DNA of 64,000 bases. It comes from Microglena sp. YARC (lineage: Eukaryota; Chlorophyta; Chlorophyceae; Chlamydomonadales; Chlamydomonadaceae). The stretch covers positions 1,884,900 through 1,948,899 of the forward strand of contig CM039462.1 in the NCBI GenBank assembly GCA_022414725.1. Direction: 5' to 3'. The notes under the pieces were generated by a model that was not told the DNA's origin, searched no databases, and saw only the letters and a program-made list of their open reading frames with translations. Shown here piece after piece: positions 35,233-44,325 of the stretch; position 1 is the stretch's first letter, and every line of letters begins with the position of its first letter. Position numbers and translations under genes: made by a program.

Positions 35233-35603
35233 CAAATTTCACACATTACTATTCTAATATCCTTAAAAATTGTATTTGTATTTGTGTCATCCGGTAGGAA
35301 AGTAGTGCCATTTAGTTTATGTATTACTTCCCTACATTTTGTTGTTCAGATGGGTATTTTTGAATTTGTATACGGAACCACCTTGCTTGGCTGATGGTGC
35401 CACATGGGATCAGTCAGTGAGTAAGCAGCTCAATTCCACTGTCCCGCTCCGCGTGACCCGCGATCCCCCCTTCAGAAAAAGTTCATTATTAATAATCCAC
35501 GGTCTCCCGTCTGTGTACAGAAAATCACGGAGTATCACGGAGCAGCGCGGCGGCGCGTGTATAATGGTACCGAAAAGCGCATGAAGTGCATATTGTAATA
35601 CTC
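35233..35603. other. Intergenic with family D hairpin 1 fragment
   Basis: 35430-35490 holds caattccactgtcccgctcc..cccgcgatcccccttcagaa, a family D module without hairpin 2. 35245-35275 shares 'attactattctaatatcc' with the 49 kb tandem units. No gene seen. Confidence 0.45.
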
Positions 35604-35940
35604 TACAGTCGGAGACAAAATTTGTGGGACACCCTACCGGTGACCCTTGAACCAAATGGGTAGATCAGCTAAAGGCGAGTACATATTTTTGCCCTTCATC
35701 TCTGTATTTCAGCATTTAAGCTGGCCCAAAGGATAACAAGGCAAGCTGCTGACAAACCCAGGTGGGTCGGTCGGTTTAGCGCTCACACTCGCCTCGATGG
35801 AAACTGTGGTTTTGGGGGGAGGCGAGGGAACACAGAATGCCTCAGGTCGCTCTCTCCCGTCCATCCACGTTGTCAGAAGCAGAAGAAGGTTCTAGGCAGC
35901 GTTCACGTCTCGGTTCCAGGTTGCACCACAGCACACAGAT
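35604..35940 (-). mobile_element. Fanzor/TnpB element right end (copy 3, inverted)
   Basis: Family B TIR at 35604-35640, then the same non-coding segment and coding end as at 20345-20613. The frame encodes CGATWNRDVNAA but the next codon AAG is TAG. It begins right after the interrupted caspase-like gene. Confidence 0.75.
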
Positions 35941-36771
35941 TCATTCATTACATACGTCATATGCCCATATTTCATCGTTTTTTGTTGAATCGCCACTCAC
36001 CTGTGAACCATTAGCCGGCCATCCGAAGATCCCTTTCAACCTTGCAGGATACAGCAGTGCCCTCCCACTGCCACCAGGCCAGTGCCTCTGCAAGAGCTCA
36101 TCAAGGCGCTCGTAGGTTAAGATCGACTCTGCGTCAAACATTCTGCCCAGGGCAGCGATGAAGGGTGTGCCTGCCTTGCCACCTGCCGTTTCTTCAAAAG
36201 GCCCAGTTGCCAACAACATCACGTCCTTGTGTGCAACGCGATGGAACTGTGCATCATGATCTGCTCTTGCTGCGTCACGCAGAGATCTTCCGTGCTGGAA
36301 CGGCAGACCAGTGCCGGGGGCAATGGCATCTGCTTCGCACATGTTGAGCACGCGGATGAGTGTGCCGCAAAAACGTTGCGCTGCCACCACCGCATCGATG
36401 GCCTCAGCTGACACCAGCTGTTTCTAAGAACATACCAATGTACCGTGACGTGGCGACCCCTCATTCATGCCATGCCCACAGAATAACAAAAGAGCAACGT
36501 CCACGGAGGGCTCCAACAACCAAGCCAACTGGTCCATGACGGTCCTCCGGTACACGGTGCCTTCGAGAAGACTGATCTCCATACCAGAACCCAAAACCTT
36601 GTTAACAAAAACATCATGGTCCTTCATGGCTCCGCCACATCGGTACCCCTTCAAGTCCCTTGGCAGCGTACCACACTCTTGCAATGTGTGCATAAGCACG
36701 GGTCCCAACCCGTCTACGTAGTAACTTGGAAAAATTAACAAGGCGCGCCGAGTCTTCACGGACGCCATCAT
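35941..36771 (-). CDS. Caspase-fold protein, split by one in-frame TAG
   Basis: Frame 36771-36424 encodes the N-terminal half: ALLIFPSYYVDGLG, then VDVALLLFCGHGMNEG with the catalytic His (GHG). TAG at 36426-36424 interrupts it right after HGTLVCS, and the same frame goes on as KQLVSAEAIDAVVAAQRFC..LIRVLNMCEADAIAPG, with MCEAD the likely catalytic Cys. Both catalytic residues are therefore on opposite sides of the TAG. GTATGTTCTTAGAAACAG around it would be an 18-nt GT..AG frame-preserving mini-intron, one alternative to read-through. Near the 3' end TTCACAG|GTGAGT (36001/36000) is a strong donor; any later exon seems replaced by the Fanzor fragment. Confidence 0.55.
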
Positions 36772-36777
36772 GTGCTC

Positions 36778-36815
36778 CTACTCTCAAATAAAGTGGGACA
36801 CGCCTTATGAATGTA
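36778..36815 (+). repeat. TIR family A fragment
   Basis: CTACTCTCAAATAAAGTGGG then ACACGCCTTATGAAT, 7 bp upstream of the caspase-like start. Confidence 0.55.
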
Positions 36816-36835
36816 CGGACACTACTCTTCGAAAG

Positions 36836-36900
36836 CCGCCGTGGCCCGTGTGAGAATGAATGGACGAACGGGGGGCCCGCACTGTTTTTTAGCTATTGTG
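36836..36900 (-). repeat. Family R 3'-flank repeat
   Basis: Minus strand: TAGCTAAAAAACAGTGCGGG then CCCCCCGTTCG follows directly on the stop of the 36889 gene. The same block follows the C2H2 gene at 45698-45772. Confidence 0.55.
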
Positions 36901-37215
36901 TTCTGTCAAGTGCAAGTGCGTCCGTAGTTCCTCTGGCAGCGGCACGCCCCTCTCCGAGAGGACCCTGACGCAGGTCCGGCTGTGCAGGGCCATGCCCTGC
37001 ATGGCCCTGAAGGTGACGGAGCCGGCGCCTCCCTGGAGGAAGGCGGCGTCGTCCTCGTACTTGCTTGCTTCTGCCAGGTTCACCCTGCTCATTCGCTGCA
37101 CGATGCTCCTGAGCACCGGCAGCAGCGAGTCTTGCAGGTCCGCCTTCGCCCAGCGGCAGTCCCGTCCGTACACGTACGTCTGCTGGTAGCAGGCGGGGTC
37201 CATGATGATGTTCAT
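36889..37215 (-). CDS. Giant-virus-type hypothetical protein, possibly 5'-incomplete
   Basis: A 108-residue protein from Met 37215, but the frame is open without ATG to about 37374 and reads ECGYNLVKLLQLSHFNPAHP just upstream. That recalls the 'FNPxHPxNxN' block of giant-virus C2H2/C-terminal domain proteins, so the true N-terminus is further up or lost. The C-terminal region is helical (LLPVLRSIVQRMSRVNLAEA). 5' sequence 37287-37384 is repeated at 37622-37720. It ends TAA. Confidence 0.45.
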   Translation of the reverse strand: MNIIMDPACYQQTYVYGRDCRWAKADLQDSLLPVLRSIVQRMSRVNLAEASKYEDDAAFLQGGAGSVTFRAMQGMALHSRTCVRVLSERGVPLPEELRTHLHLTEHNS

Positions 37216-37286
37216 GTACTGCGGGTGCGCGGGGTTGAAGTGCGATAGCTGCAGCAGCTTGACCAGGTTGTACCCGCACTCATTGA

Positions 37287-37720
37287 ATTTTCTACGACTA
37301 CTTCTTCTGCCAACGAAAGTCCGTTGTGGGTTCGTTGGTCGCCACTCAACTCGTAATGAGAGCCCCCTTAATTGTTATAAGGTTCAGCAGCTGATATTAC
37401 CGTAAACCATATAGGTAGTGATTAGATTACAAGCCGGTATAATTACATTATATAGGGAGGGTTCCAAGTACCCATCACCTGTCAACTCTACACATTGTAC
37501 CTCCGCTCCGGCAATCAATGTAATGTAATGTAATGTAATGTAATGTTATGTAATGTAATGTAATGTAATGTAATGTAATGTAATGTAATGTAATGTAATG
37601 TAATGTAATGTAATGTAATGTTTTCTACGACTACTTCTTCTGCCAACAAAAGTCCGTTGTGGGTTCGTTGGTCGCCACTCAACTCGTAATGAGAGCCCCC
37701 TTAATTGTTATAAGGTTCAT
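37287..37720 (+). repeat. ~98-bp direct repeat enclosing a (TAATG)n microsatellite
   Basis: 37287-37384 and 37622-37720 differ at about one base. About 20 copies of TAATG lie at 37518-37620. The repeat is the 5' part of the 36889 gene frame, so the expansion sits in its promoter region. Confidence 0.85.
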
Positions 37721-37815
37721 AATGTTAACATCCTAAATGGATGCCCTCGTCGTGTTGCAGAAGATCAAGGCCACACAGACATAAAACGCATCCTAGTTCA
37801 AGTATCAACCATCAC

Positions 37816-38245
37816 TACAGTCAACGGAATACTAAAATGAAACCGCTTCGTGTACGGCACACCTTACAGTGTAACCTAATGGTGTAGCAACCCACGGGGC
37901 AGTGGAACACCAATACGATTTTGAATCAACAAATTGCAGGATGTTAACGAGAATATCGTGGTTCTTTTTTAGATCACGGCTCTCCATCCTGCAGACTCCG
38001 TATCGTTCTTTTGTCGGTACTTTCGAGTGTCCATTGAAGGACCAGCCGCACTTAAGCGATCGACTCTTCCCCGGTACCGTGGCCCAAAAGAACACGGGGT
38101 CTTTGTTGATGTGCAATGCGTCATGAAAGGAGGCTTCTTTGCTGGACGGGCCATTTTGTAGGACCATCCACTCGTACACTATAACGTCTGTCGACGCCTT
38201 ATACCGTTTATTGGGATGTTTCATTTTACTGTTCCGCCGACTGTA
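37816..38245 (-). mobile_element. Complete family C element (430 bp) with TIRs and one ORF
   Basis: TIRs TACAGTCAACGGAATACTAA (37816) and, inverted, TACAGTCGGCGGAACAGTAA (ending 38245), 28-31 bp with about five differences; both outer bases are TA. The ORF start codon lies in one TIR and its stop codon TAG in the other. Truncated copies: 5905-5986, 10455-10544, 15643-15752, 24078-24428, 42105-42452. Confidence 0.8.
37832..38224 (-). CDS. Element C cargo protein, unknown family
   Basis: A 130-residue protein from ATG inside the TIR (MKHPNKRYKASTDVIVYEWM) to TAG inside the opposite TIR (..HEAVSF). No DDE triad or TnpB signature is present, so it is not an obvious transposase. Segments DPVFFWATVPGKSRSLKCGW and NILQFVDSKSYWCSTAPW look globular. 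Five other truncated copies exist, all decayed. It may be a DNA-binding accessory, an internally fused remnant of a larger transposase, or captured viral cargo. Confidence 0.5.
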   Translation of the reverse strand: MKHPNKRYKASTDVIVYEWMVLQNGPSSKEASFHDALHINKDPVFFWATVPGKSRSLKCGWSFNGHSKVPTKERYGVCRMESRDLKKNHDILVNILQFVDSKSYWCSTAPWVATPLGYTVRCAVHEAVSF

Positions 38246-38392
38246 GCACACTTTTTTGTAACTATGACATTGGTCATTACCCGCGAGTCCTTTACGACAC
38301 TGCGCACAACACTCGGACAAGGGAATTATGTTACATAAAATCCCGAGTCCCCAAAAAATCCTCTTGTTGTACACATGCGGTCAATGGAATGT

Positions 38393-38896
38393 CTAGTCCA
38401 GAATGCGGAAACGCTGATAATGTAGGCGGTAGTGGTCCAAGGCATTCTTCATTGCCACATTTGAGTAGATGGGCGCGCCACCTATGTTGGTCCTTGTGAG
38501 TGGGTCCGCGCTAGATGTGGTCAGCCACTCCTCGATAGCCGCTCTGGAGTAGGAGTGACCCGAAGCAGTCACGACCGGGTCTATAAACCAATCCAAGGTG
38601 AGAGGGCACATGTATTCGGATGGCACAAAGTCTGATGCTTGTGCACTTCGAATCCTGTATATGACGTCGATACACCTGGACATCAGCCTCCTCCAATATC
38701 CTGGCGGAAATGTCTGGCTCATACTGTCTCGGATACTCTCTATTGTGACCCACAAGATCCTATCTTCGCAATTGAAGACTGTCAGTTCTCGAACAGTGTT
38801 GAAACCAGCAGCTTCGAACACTTCAATTACTTGGGGGCCAATGCCTTTGATGGTCCGAATACTCGCCGACATCGTTACTTCTTGTTCGTCAGCCAT
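38393..38896 (-). CDS. U-box ubiquitin ligase with N-terminal HhH-like domain
   Basis: A 167-residue protein. Residues 14-40 (RTIKGIGPQVIEVFEAAGF) fit a helix-hairpin-helix. The C-terminal 70 residues are a U-box: YMCPLTLDWFIDPVVTASGHSYSRAAIEEWL..DPLTRTNIGGAPIYSNVAMKNAL, with the standard P-I/L, DPV, G-H-x-Y-x-R and DP-x-T positions. Acts as an E3 ubiquitin ligase in the host cell, possibly redirecting host proteins to degradation. It ends TAG. Confidence 0.85.
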   Translation of the reverse strand: MADEQEVTMSASIRTIKGIGPQVIEVFEAAGFNTVRELTVFNCEDRILWVTIESIRDSMSQTFPPGYWRRLMSRCIDVIYRIRSAQASDFVPSEYMCPLTLDWFIDPVVTASGHSYSRAAIEEWLTTSSADPLTRTNIGGAPIYSNVAMKNALDHYRLHYQRFRILD

Positions 38897-39474
38897 ATTG
38901 CTTTATACTGCAGGGTAGCATGTTGCGGCTTGTGACTGCAAGAAGAGACACATGAACGCAAGAAGAGCCCCCAGCCGCAACTAACATGTGTGCCCTTGCA
39001 CCCACCAAGAGCATTCATCCCACATTCAGTTGCTTGAGGGTTCCTTGCAGCCGCCGTAGCAGCAATGATGATGGCCACCACCGGGGATGATAATCAAGCC
39101 AATCAACCGGCACGAGGTTTCTCTACTGCTCATCATTTCAAAATAATTATGAAGTACTCCATGCAAACTCACACCATTCAAATGCATCTCATGTTGTTAT
39201 GCAACATTATGGCATCCCATGCAAAGCACACCATCTCATGCAGATATTTCATGAGAGAGAAAGGGCATGTCATGCACATGTTGTCCAATTTAGCCCATGC
39301 CATCCAATGCAACCCATGTCATCTCATGCAAACCCATCCCATCTATGTCAACCACATGCAGCATCAAACCCTTCATACATCCTACCCAATGGCAGCCAAA
39401 TGCAGCATCAATGAAAGGAGGTGCTAGAGACTTTGGGGTATGAGCCAAGCTACGACATCCTCAAGAGGGACGAT
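38897..39474. other. Intergenic, ATG/CAT-rich simple sequence
   Basis: 39160-39400 is rich in catgca, catccc and atgcaa motifs. No supported gene. Confidence 0.45.
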
Positions 39475-39642
39475 ATGTTCGACGTCAAGCTCAACGGGCG
39501 GGCCATGCAAGTGGGGCTCTGCCCGAAAGAGCGTTGCGAGCACGTGTGTCTGTTGGGTCAGAACTTTTTCAGAACGCACGGTCTTACTGTGGCCATCAAC
39601 TACAAGCAACAAACGGTGAAGGTTGCCAAGGCAAACGAATAA
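39475..39642 (+). CDS. Retropepsin-like C-terminal fragment
   Basis: From Met 39475 (MFDVKLNGRAMQVGLCPKER); the open frame begins at a GTG at 39421. HVCLLGQNFFRTHGLTVAIN and QQTVKV resemble the last third of retroviral-type aspartic proteases (the iLGxdFL...vid segment). The catalytic D-T/S-G region is not visible, so it is a fragment or a divergent relative. It ends TAA, and the next ATG overlaps the stop (TAATG). Confidence 0.4.
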   Translation: MFDVKLNGRAMQVGLCPKERCEHVCLLGQNFFRTHGLTVAINYKQQTVKVAKANE

Positions 39643-39723
39643 TGTCGGACGGTGCGATGAGAAAAAATAAATTCAGGTCAAACGAGCTTAAGGGGGAGCT
39701 GAATGAGATAATGGATCGGAAGA

Positions 39724-40404
39724 ATGCAGTGGGAGAACAAAGTGCTAGTGCTGTCGGAGGGTCAGCGCGAGGTGATCTGTCCTGCACTAGACTGGGATGC
39801 GGTGGCGAGCGAGGTTAGGGGTGCGCTAGTGCCCGGCAAGGCGGTGTCATGTATAGCGTTCATAGGGGCTGGGAGCGCAGAGAACGAGGTGGCGCTGCTG
39901 CACGCTATGGGGAATGTGGGCGGGTGTTTATGCACTGACGGGGTGCGGCGGCAACAGGTAGCTTTTCTGGACACATGCTTTACCACGCGATCGTTACAGA
40001 ATGTGAAGTGCTATGCGGACGGGCTGAGTGATCAGCAGCCCCGACCAGCGTTGTTGTTTTCATTCAAGGACCTGACAACATTCTTGCAGCGACAGCATGC
40101 GCTGCGGCCTGCGGAGAAGTTCATAGTGCTCGGCATCAACGCGGGGATGACCATGAACAGCGCGGAGGAGCTGTACGAATGTCACCGGTTCCTGTGCCAG
40201 TGCGCGGAATGGGCGGCAGGTGGCGCGATGCACCAGCAGTACATGAATTTCATGGGGGACGCCAACCACTGGAGGGTTCCGGGCCGGTCGGTGCATCTGG
40301 GCACCGGGCTGTGGTGCTACCAGAGTCCCTGGTGGGAGCTGGCCAAGGACCTCATGACAGATACAAGCGCAGAACGGCTCCTGTTGGGACGGCGGACTGC
40401 CTGA
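39724..40404 (+). CDS. Hypothetical protein with possible nucleotide/SAM-binding loop
   Basis: A 226-residue protein. AVSCIAFIGAGSAENEVALL has the form of a Rossmann glycine loop (hydrophobic strand, GxGxxE), so a methyltransferase-type fold is possible. The C-terminal part is rich in Cys and Trp (CHRFLCQCAEWAAGG.., GTGLWCYQSPWWELAKDL). A different frame opens at 39643 (MSDGAMRKNKFRSNELKGEL) and overlaps; a one-base shift would join them into one longer protein. It ends TGA. Confidence 0.45.
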   Translation: MQWENKVLVLSEGQREVICPALDWDAVASEVRGALVPGKAVSCIAFIGAGSAENEVALLHAMGNVGGCLCTDGVRRQQVAFLDTCFTTRSLQNVKCYADGLSDQQPRPALLFSFKDLTTFLQRQHALRPAEKFIVLGINAGMTMNSAEELYECHRFLCQCAEWAAGGAMHQQYMNFMGDANHWRVPGRSVHLGTGLWCYQSPWWELAKDLMTDTSAERLLLGRRTA

Positions 40405-40560
40405 TGCTGAGGTCAACATACACTCTCTCGATGGACACACGCATTAATCGAGTGCATTGTTTCTGTTCCTGCTTGACCCTGACATCCGGATCATTTTTGA
40501 AGACCTAAAATATTCCCTACTGAGAACAAGAATGCCATATATAAGAATCTCTACAACTAA

Positions 40561-40806
40561 ATGGATATCATCCCCAGAATGCAACACCCGCGTGGGAGGA
40601 CAAGAATGCAACATCCCGAGTTCAAACTCAGCGAAGACCTTCTAAACCGCAATAGGGGCAAACACATTTGGAAATGTGGTCTGCTAGAAATGGCAGAATT
40701 ACAACCATACCGATGCATGAAATGCAACCTGACAATTGCAGAGCTGCAGCAACTTGGCAACACTGGAGTTTGCTCATCGGACCTTCATACAGCTAGGGAC
40801 ATTTGA
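40561..40806 (+). CDS. Possible small zinc-binding protein
   Basis: An 81-residue protein. YRCMKCNLTIAELQQLGNTGVC has CxxC plus a later Cys, as in zinc ribbons. The C-terminus runs into a TIR family A inner segment (ggacatttgatattgggaca). Probably truncated. Confidence 0.35.
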   Translation: MDIIPRMQHPRGRTRMQHPEFKLSEDLLNRNRGKHIWKCGLLEMAELQPYRCMKCNLTIAELQQLGNTGVCSSDLHTARDI

Positions 40807-41195
40807 TATTGGGACACCTTCTATTTTGGGGATTCTGATTCGCCATGTGATGTGACTCGACTCGACTCGACAGGTGCCGCCGTGTGTCCCACGATTCCTC
40901 TTTCATACTCCCGACATAGTTGTCAAGCAGAAGTCTGCTTGAGACGGCACATCGAAAACGCCCAAGCGTTCCAATGAGAAAGAAGCTCAAGTGTTACAGT
41001 GATAATAAACCCAAGTGTTACAAACAAGTGAATCTTTTACAAACAACATACACATTGTGTAAGACTTGACAGTTAGTTACACAGTAGTGTGTAGTAGTGT
41101 GTCTAATGCTTGATGTGAACTGTGGGCTCCCCTCCGGTCGCCCCCGGTCGCTCCGCTGGGGGGGAAGAGGTGAAAGGGGCTCCGCCGCTTGTTGA
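40806..41195 (+). repeat. Composite of TIR A segment, family D, tandem spacer and family E
   Basis: 40796-40840 is shared with 11330-11380. A family D module is at 40850-40948. 40960-41115 matches 23795-23945. Family E copy 3 is at 41120-41195, with one stem-loop fewer than the others. Confidence 0.65.
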
Positions 41196-41256
41196 ATAAA
41201 ATCTGCAACTGAATCCCTCTGCCCCGCTCCGCTGTTCCCCGCGACCCCTTACCTTC

Positions 41257-41595
41257 CTAATAATCCCCATAGAGTTGTCGAGCAGGAGTCTGCTTGATAC
41301 CGTCTCTATCTATGCTACGTAGCTTGTCTACAGATACAAAGGCTGCAGACCGTGGTCCGCTGTCGGCGCTCGCCTGGATGTGCGCCGCATCACTTATGTC
41401 AACCAGTACACTTCCAAATGGAATTTGTTGTCCCCTCACGGGATCAGATTGAGCAGCAATCCCATTCATGTCATGAGATAGCATAACTAGAGTGCATCTC
41501 TTGCACATAATGCACCGGTCACCAGCTGCCAACTTGGAGGCATTTCTGCAGTCCGGGCACACATAATTAGTATAGTATAGTGAGTCCAAAAACAA
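41257..41595 (-). CDS. Zinc-ribbon protein
   Basis: A 112-residue protein. YVCPDCRNAS and RCIMCKRCTLV give CxxC..CxxCxxC, a zinc ribbon like those of transcription elongation/TFIIS-type or VLTF-type proteins; class not determined. The C-terminal part is unremarkable. The 3' end overlaps a family D module (41212-41304), so the last codons may be repeat-derived. The 5' flank is copied upstream of the gene at 31562. It ends TAA. Confidence 0.5.
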   Translation of the reverse strand: MFLDSLYYTNYVCPDCRNASKLAAGDRCIMCKRCTLVMLSHDMNGIAAQSDPVRGQQIPFGSVLVDISDAAHIQASADSGPRSAAFVSVDKLRSIDRDGIKQTPARQLYGDY

Positions 41596-41773
41596 TTGGC
41601 AAGATCAGACGTGCCATTCGGAACATGAAAATGCAGACTGATCCTATGTTCCGGACCTAAAACTGTCTGTATGGGGGCGAATTCTGGTTTGTTCGGCGCA
41701 TTGAATGAGTCGCAGTTCGATAGACAGAGATTCGTGTGTGTAAGGCTGTAATCTGTACAGACTTTGCTTTGGT

Positions 41774-41945
41774 TACACTCGTTTTTCGAGTCTCACTCGG
41801 AACACTTGTATTCGATTGATTGAAGCCGCATTGTGTCGCGGTTTTCGCAACCTCATTCACTATGGTCCGGTCCTCCAAAGAAACCGCATGGTCTCGAGCA
41901 GGCTTCTGCTTGACACACTATGGGGAATTCTGAAGGGGGGGGGGC
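41774..41945 (-). repeat. Gene-end fragment (KKRV type) and inverted family D module
   Basis: 41774-41835 matches the 3' end of the 33320 gene. 41890-41945 is family D in minus orientation (tctcgagcaggcttctgctt). No gene from 41596 to 42104. Confidence 0.5.
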
Positions 41946-42104
41946 TTCAGGGTCTCGAGGCCGGGACAAGGATATGGCCGACAGGGCGATGCGGGGGATC
42001 AAAGACAAATCACGTAGAGGAGACTGGGACAAGAGACGGGACTCCAGGGTGACTCTTGACTCGGGGTTACAAGTGAATTAAGATATAATTAAAAGACTCA
42101 GGCG

Positions 42105-42452
42105 TACAGTCAACGGAATACTAAAATGAAACCGCTTCGTGTACGGCACACCTTACGGTGTAACCTAATGGTGTAGCAACCCACGGGGCAGTGGAACACC
42201 AATACGATTTTGAATCAACAAATTGCAGGATGTTAACGAGAATATCGTGGTTCTTTTTTAGATCACGGCTCTCCATCCTGCAGACTCCGTATCGTTCTTT
42301 TGTCGGTACTTTCGAGAGTGTCCATTAAAGGACCAGCCGCACTTAAGCGATCGCCTCTTCCCCAATACCGTGGCCCAAAAGAACACGGGGTCTTTGTTGA
42401 TGTGCAATGCGTCATGAAAGGAGGTTTCTTTGCTGGACGGGTCATTTTATAG
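42105..42452 (-). mobile_element. Family C element, 5'-truncated
   Basis: Keeps the TIR at 42105 and most of the ORF, ending where D5-derived sequence begins. Confidence 0.65.
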
Positions 42453-42522
42453 GACTAACTGCAGCGTCGCCGGTGTGAGGGGTGGTCGAGGTTTCAAGAA
42501 CCTTGTCTTCTTCACCCCCGAT
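42453..42522 (+). pseudogene. Displaced 3' end of the D5 helicase gene
   Basis: About 65 bp identical to 48546-48612, encoding CSVAGVRGGRGFKNLVFFTP. It is fused directly to the broken end of the family C element. Confidence 0.8.
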
Positions 42523-42582
42523 TGCAGAGAACTGTTAACATCAGGATCCCATCGGGTGTGAATCCACGAATTATGATCCCAA

Positions 42583-42858
42583 TCACTCTGGTGTCCAACT
42601 AAAAGTCCTAATTACGTTTTTGATCTCAGAGATGTCGGTGAGAGGCGTTGGCCAGTCAGAGAATCCATGATTCTTAGGATATGCCAGCCACATTGTAACC
42701 CGATGTCTAAAGTCATCGATAGCCTCTGATATTGTTTTCCCTATTCCCACCTGACATGCCAACAAGCAATCTTCCACAGTTCGAATACTGCAAATGAAAC
42801 CTGATATCGGACTACTGTCGTCTGTATACTGAACGGTGACTGTGTACGTTGGTGGCAT
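42583..42858 (-). CDS. Small HicB-like candidate protein
   Basis: A 91-residue protein. YTVTVQYTDDSSPISGFICS, then ACQVGIGKTISEAIDDFRHRV, recalls the HicB/UPF0150 fold (beta strands, G-x-T-xxEA, helix), which in bacteria forms antitoxins. No HicA-like partner is seen, and the C-terminus differs. Weak assignment. It ends TAG. Confidence 0.4.
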   Translation of the reverse strand: MPPTYTVTVQYTDDSSPISGFICSIRTVEDCLLACQVGIGKTISEAIDDFRHRVTMWLAYPKNHGFSDWPTPLTDISEIKNVIRTFSWTPE

Positions 42859-42887
42859 TTGTATGATTTTTAGAATGGTTAGGCTTT

Positions 42888-42950
42888 ACAAATAAAGAAC
42901 GCCTTATACTCTAAAAAACTGCAGAACGTTGCTTTTGGGCAACGTACCCA
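42888..42950 (+). repeat. TIR family A, inner part with hairpin
   Basis: AAATAAAGAACGCCTTATAC and CGTTGCTTTTGGGCAACG. About 30 bp upstream of the 42583-42858 start. Confidence 0.6.
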
Positions 42951-43244
42951 TGTCAGCGACCTCCTTATATTCAAGCATGTGATTTTGGAACGGTCTGCAA
43001 CGCATCATCGCCGACTGTAGGTGCGTCTGATTGCCAAATATTGTCTCGTATGTATTAACAACAACCAACATGGGACACAAATTTGTCATCGTATCTGCCT
43101 CTTGTCCGTCACTTCAATAATACAACCATATATTCTATCCACTACAGGAATTCATGGGGTTTCGCATCATAGCACTGGATGAGCCCCTTACATACAGCGT
43201 TACTGAACTACTATCGGTGTGGCTCCGTCCTTGATGAGATGAGG

Positions 43245-43335
43245 GAGGGGCATGATAAAATACCCGACAATCCCCGTAACAGCATAATTTTCTTTTGTTT
43301 TGTTCTCTCTTCCTCATTTCTAGAATCAGAAGCAG
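43245..43335 (+). promoter_or_regulatory. Promoter-like block, plus-strand copy without matching gene
   Basis: GGGCATGATAAAATACCCG, then taacagcataattttctttt and a pyrimidine tract, as in the blocks upstream of minus-strand genes. No plus-strand gene follows, so it may be orphaned. Confidence 0.35.
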
Positions 43336-43802
43336 CAGCATCCTTCATCTAGCCGATAGATCTTCTCTCGCTCCTTCTCTCGCTGCTTCTCTCGCTCCTT
43401 CTCTCGCTCAACAACGGCAAAGATGGGTGGCACGTCCTCGGTGCCGCAATCAAGGCTGTCGACGCCACCTGTCCACACGTACTGGAAGACGACATCGGCC
43501 ATCTCCCGAAAGACGGCACCTGAATCACCCGCGTCAAGTTGGTAGTACTCGTATCCAACGTCGCGACGGGGCTTGACTCGAGGGTCTCCGCGAAGGTACC
43601 GGAGCAGGACAGTCTCAGCCTCCACACAAGCACGCGGATTAAGTACGTGGATTGCGAATATCATCTTTGAGTTCTTCGGGTACTGAGAAAGTCGCTGAAC
43701 AAAGGGATTCGACGTCCTGCCCACCTTGACGACGATCTCATCCTTCTGAATGAACTTGTGCTCAACCAACGCGTACACGACATTGGTTGTCATGTGCGCC
43801 AT
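43326..43802 (-). CDS. T5orf172/GIY-YIG-like protein (short)
   Basis: A 158-residue protein. VVYALVEHKFIQKDEIVVKVGRTSNPF..RLSQYP, an E in CVEAETVLL and RDVGYEYYQL match the T5orf172/MUG113 variant of GIY-YIG nucleases. The C-terminus is a charged repeat (EKEREKQREKEREK). Divergent partner of the gene at 44326, whose N-terminal domain is a clear paralogue: local duplication. It ends TAG. Confidence 0.7.
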   Translation of the reverse strand: MAHMTTNVVYALVEHKFIQKDEIVVKVGRTSNPFVQRLSQYPKNSKMIFAIHVLNPRACVEAETVLLRYLRGDPRVKPRRDVGYEYYQLDAGDSGAVFREMADVVFQYVWTGGVDSLDCGTEDVPPIFAVVEREKEREKQREKEREKIYRLDEGCCCF

Positions 43803-44007
43803 GATCGCTGTCGAGCTGCTCCTATGCTATATCCCAATGCGCGCGTTTACACCACTTCCACGAGACGATGAGTGACGATGGCGATGATCCGCCACCGTGT
43901 GTCATGAATGGATGGACGGACGGACGGACGGACGGTGTGGATGCGACAGTTTTCCACAGTTTTGCGTGTGATGATTGATTGATGCCTTGACACACTTGGT
44001 TTCTGCA

Positions 44008-44098
44008 GATCAATTCCCCTACCCCACTCCGTGGGGCCCGCGATTTCCCTATAGATATACGAGATATATTGTCTAGCAGACCTCTGCTTGACATGTGA
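44008..44098 (+). repeat. Family D module between the GIY-YIG pair
   Basis: CCCCACTCCGTGGGG stem-loop, then tagcagacctctgcttgaca. A GGAC microsatellite (43912-43935) and a CA run (44126-44148) flank it. Confidence 0.65.
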
Positions 44099-44325
44099 TC
44101 ACCATTTGCGACCCCGTCCATCATTCATTCGCACACACACACACACACATGCCATGGCGGCTTTTGCAGCCCCCCATTCATGACACACGGATTCTCGTCA
44201 CTCCTTGTCATATGTGTGACATGGTGGATGTCGCATGGACCTCGTAAAAACACTCGATTATCACGATATAAAGCTCGCGACAAGCATATTGGTTGAGTCA
44301 AGCTTCCCTTGTGTATCATCCATCC

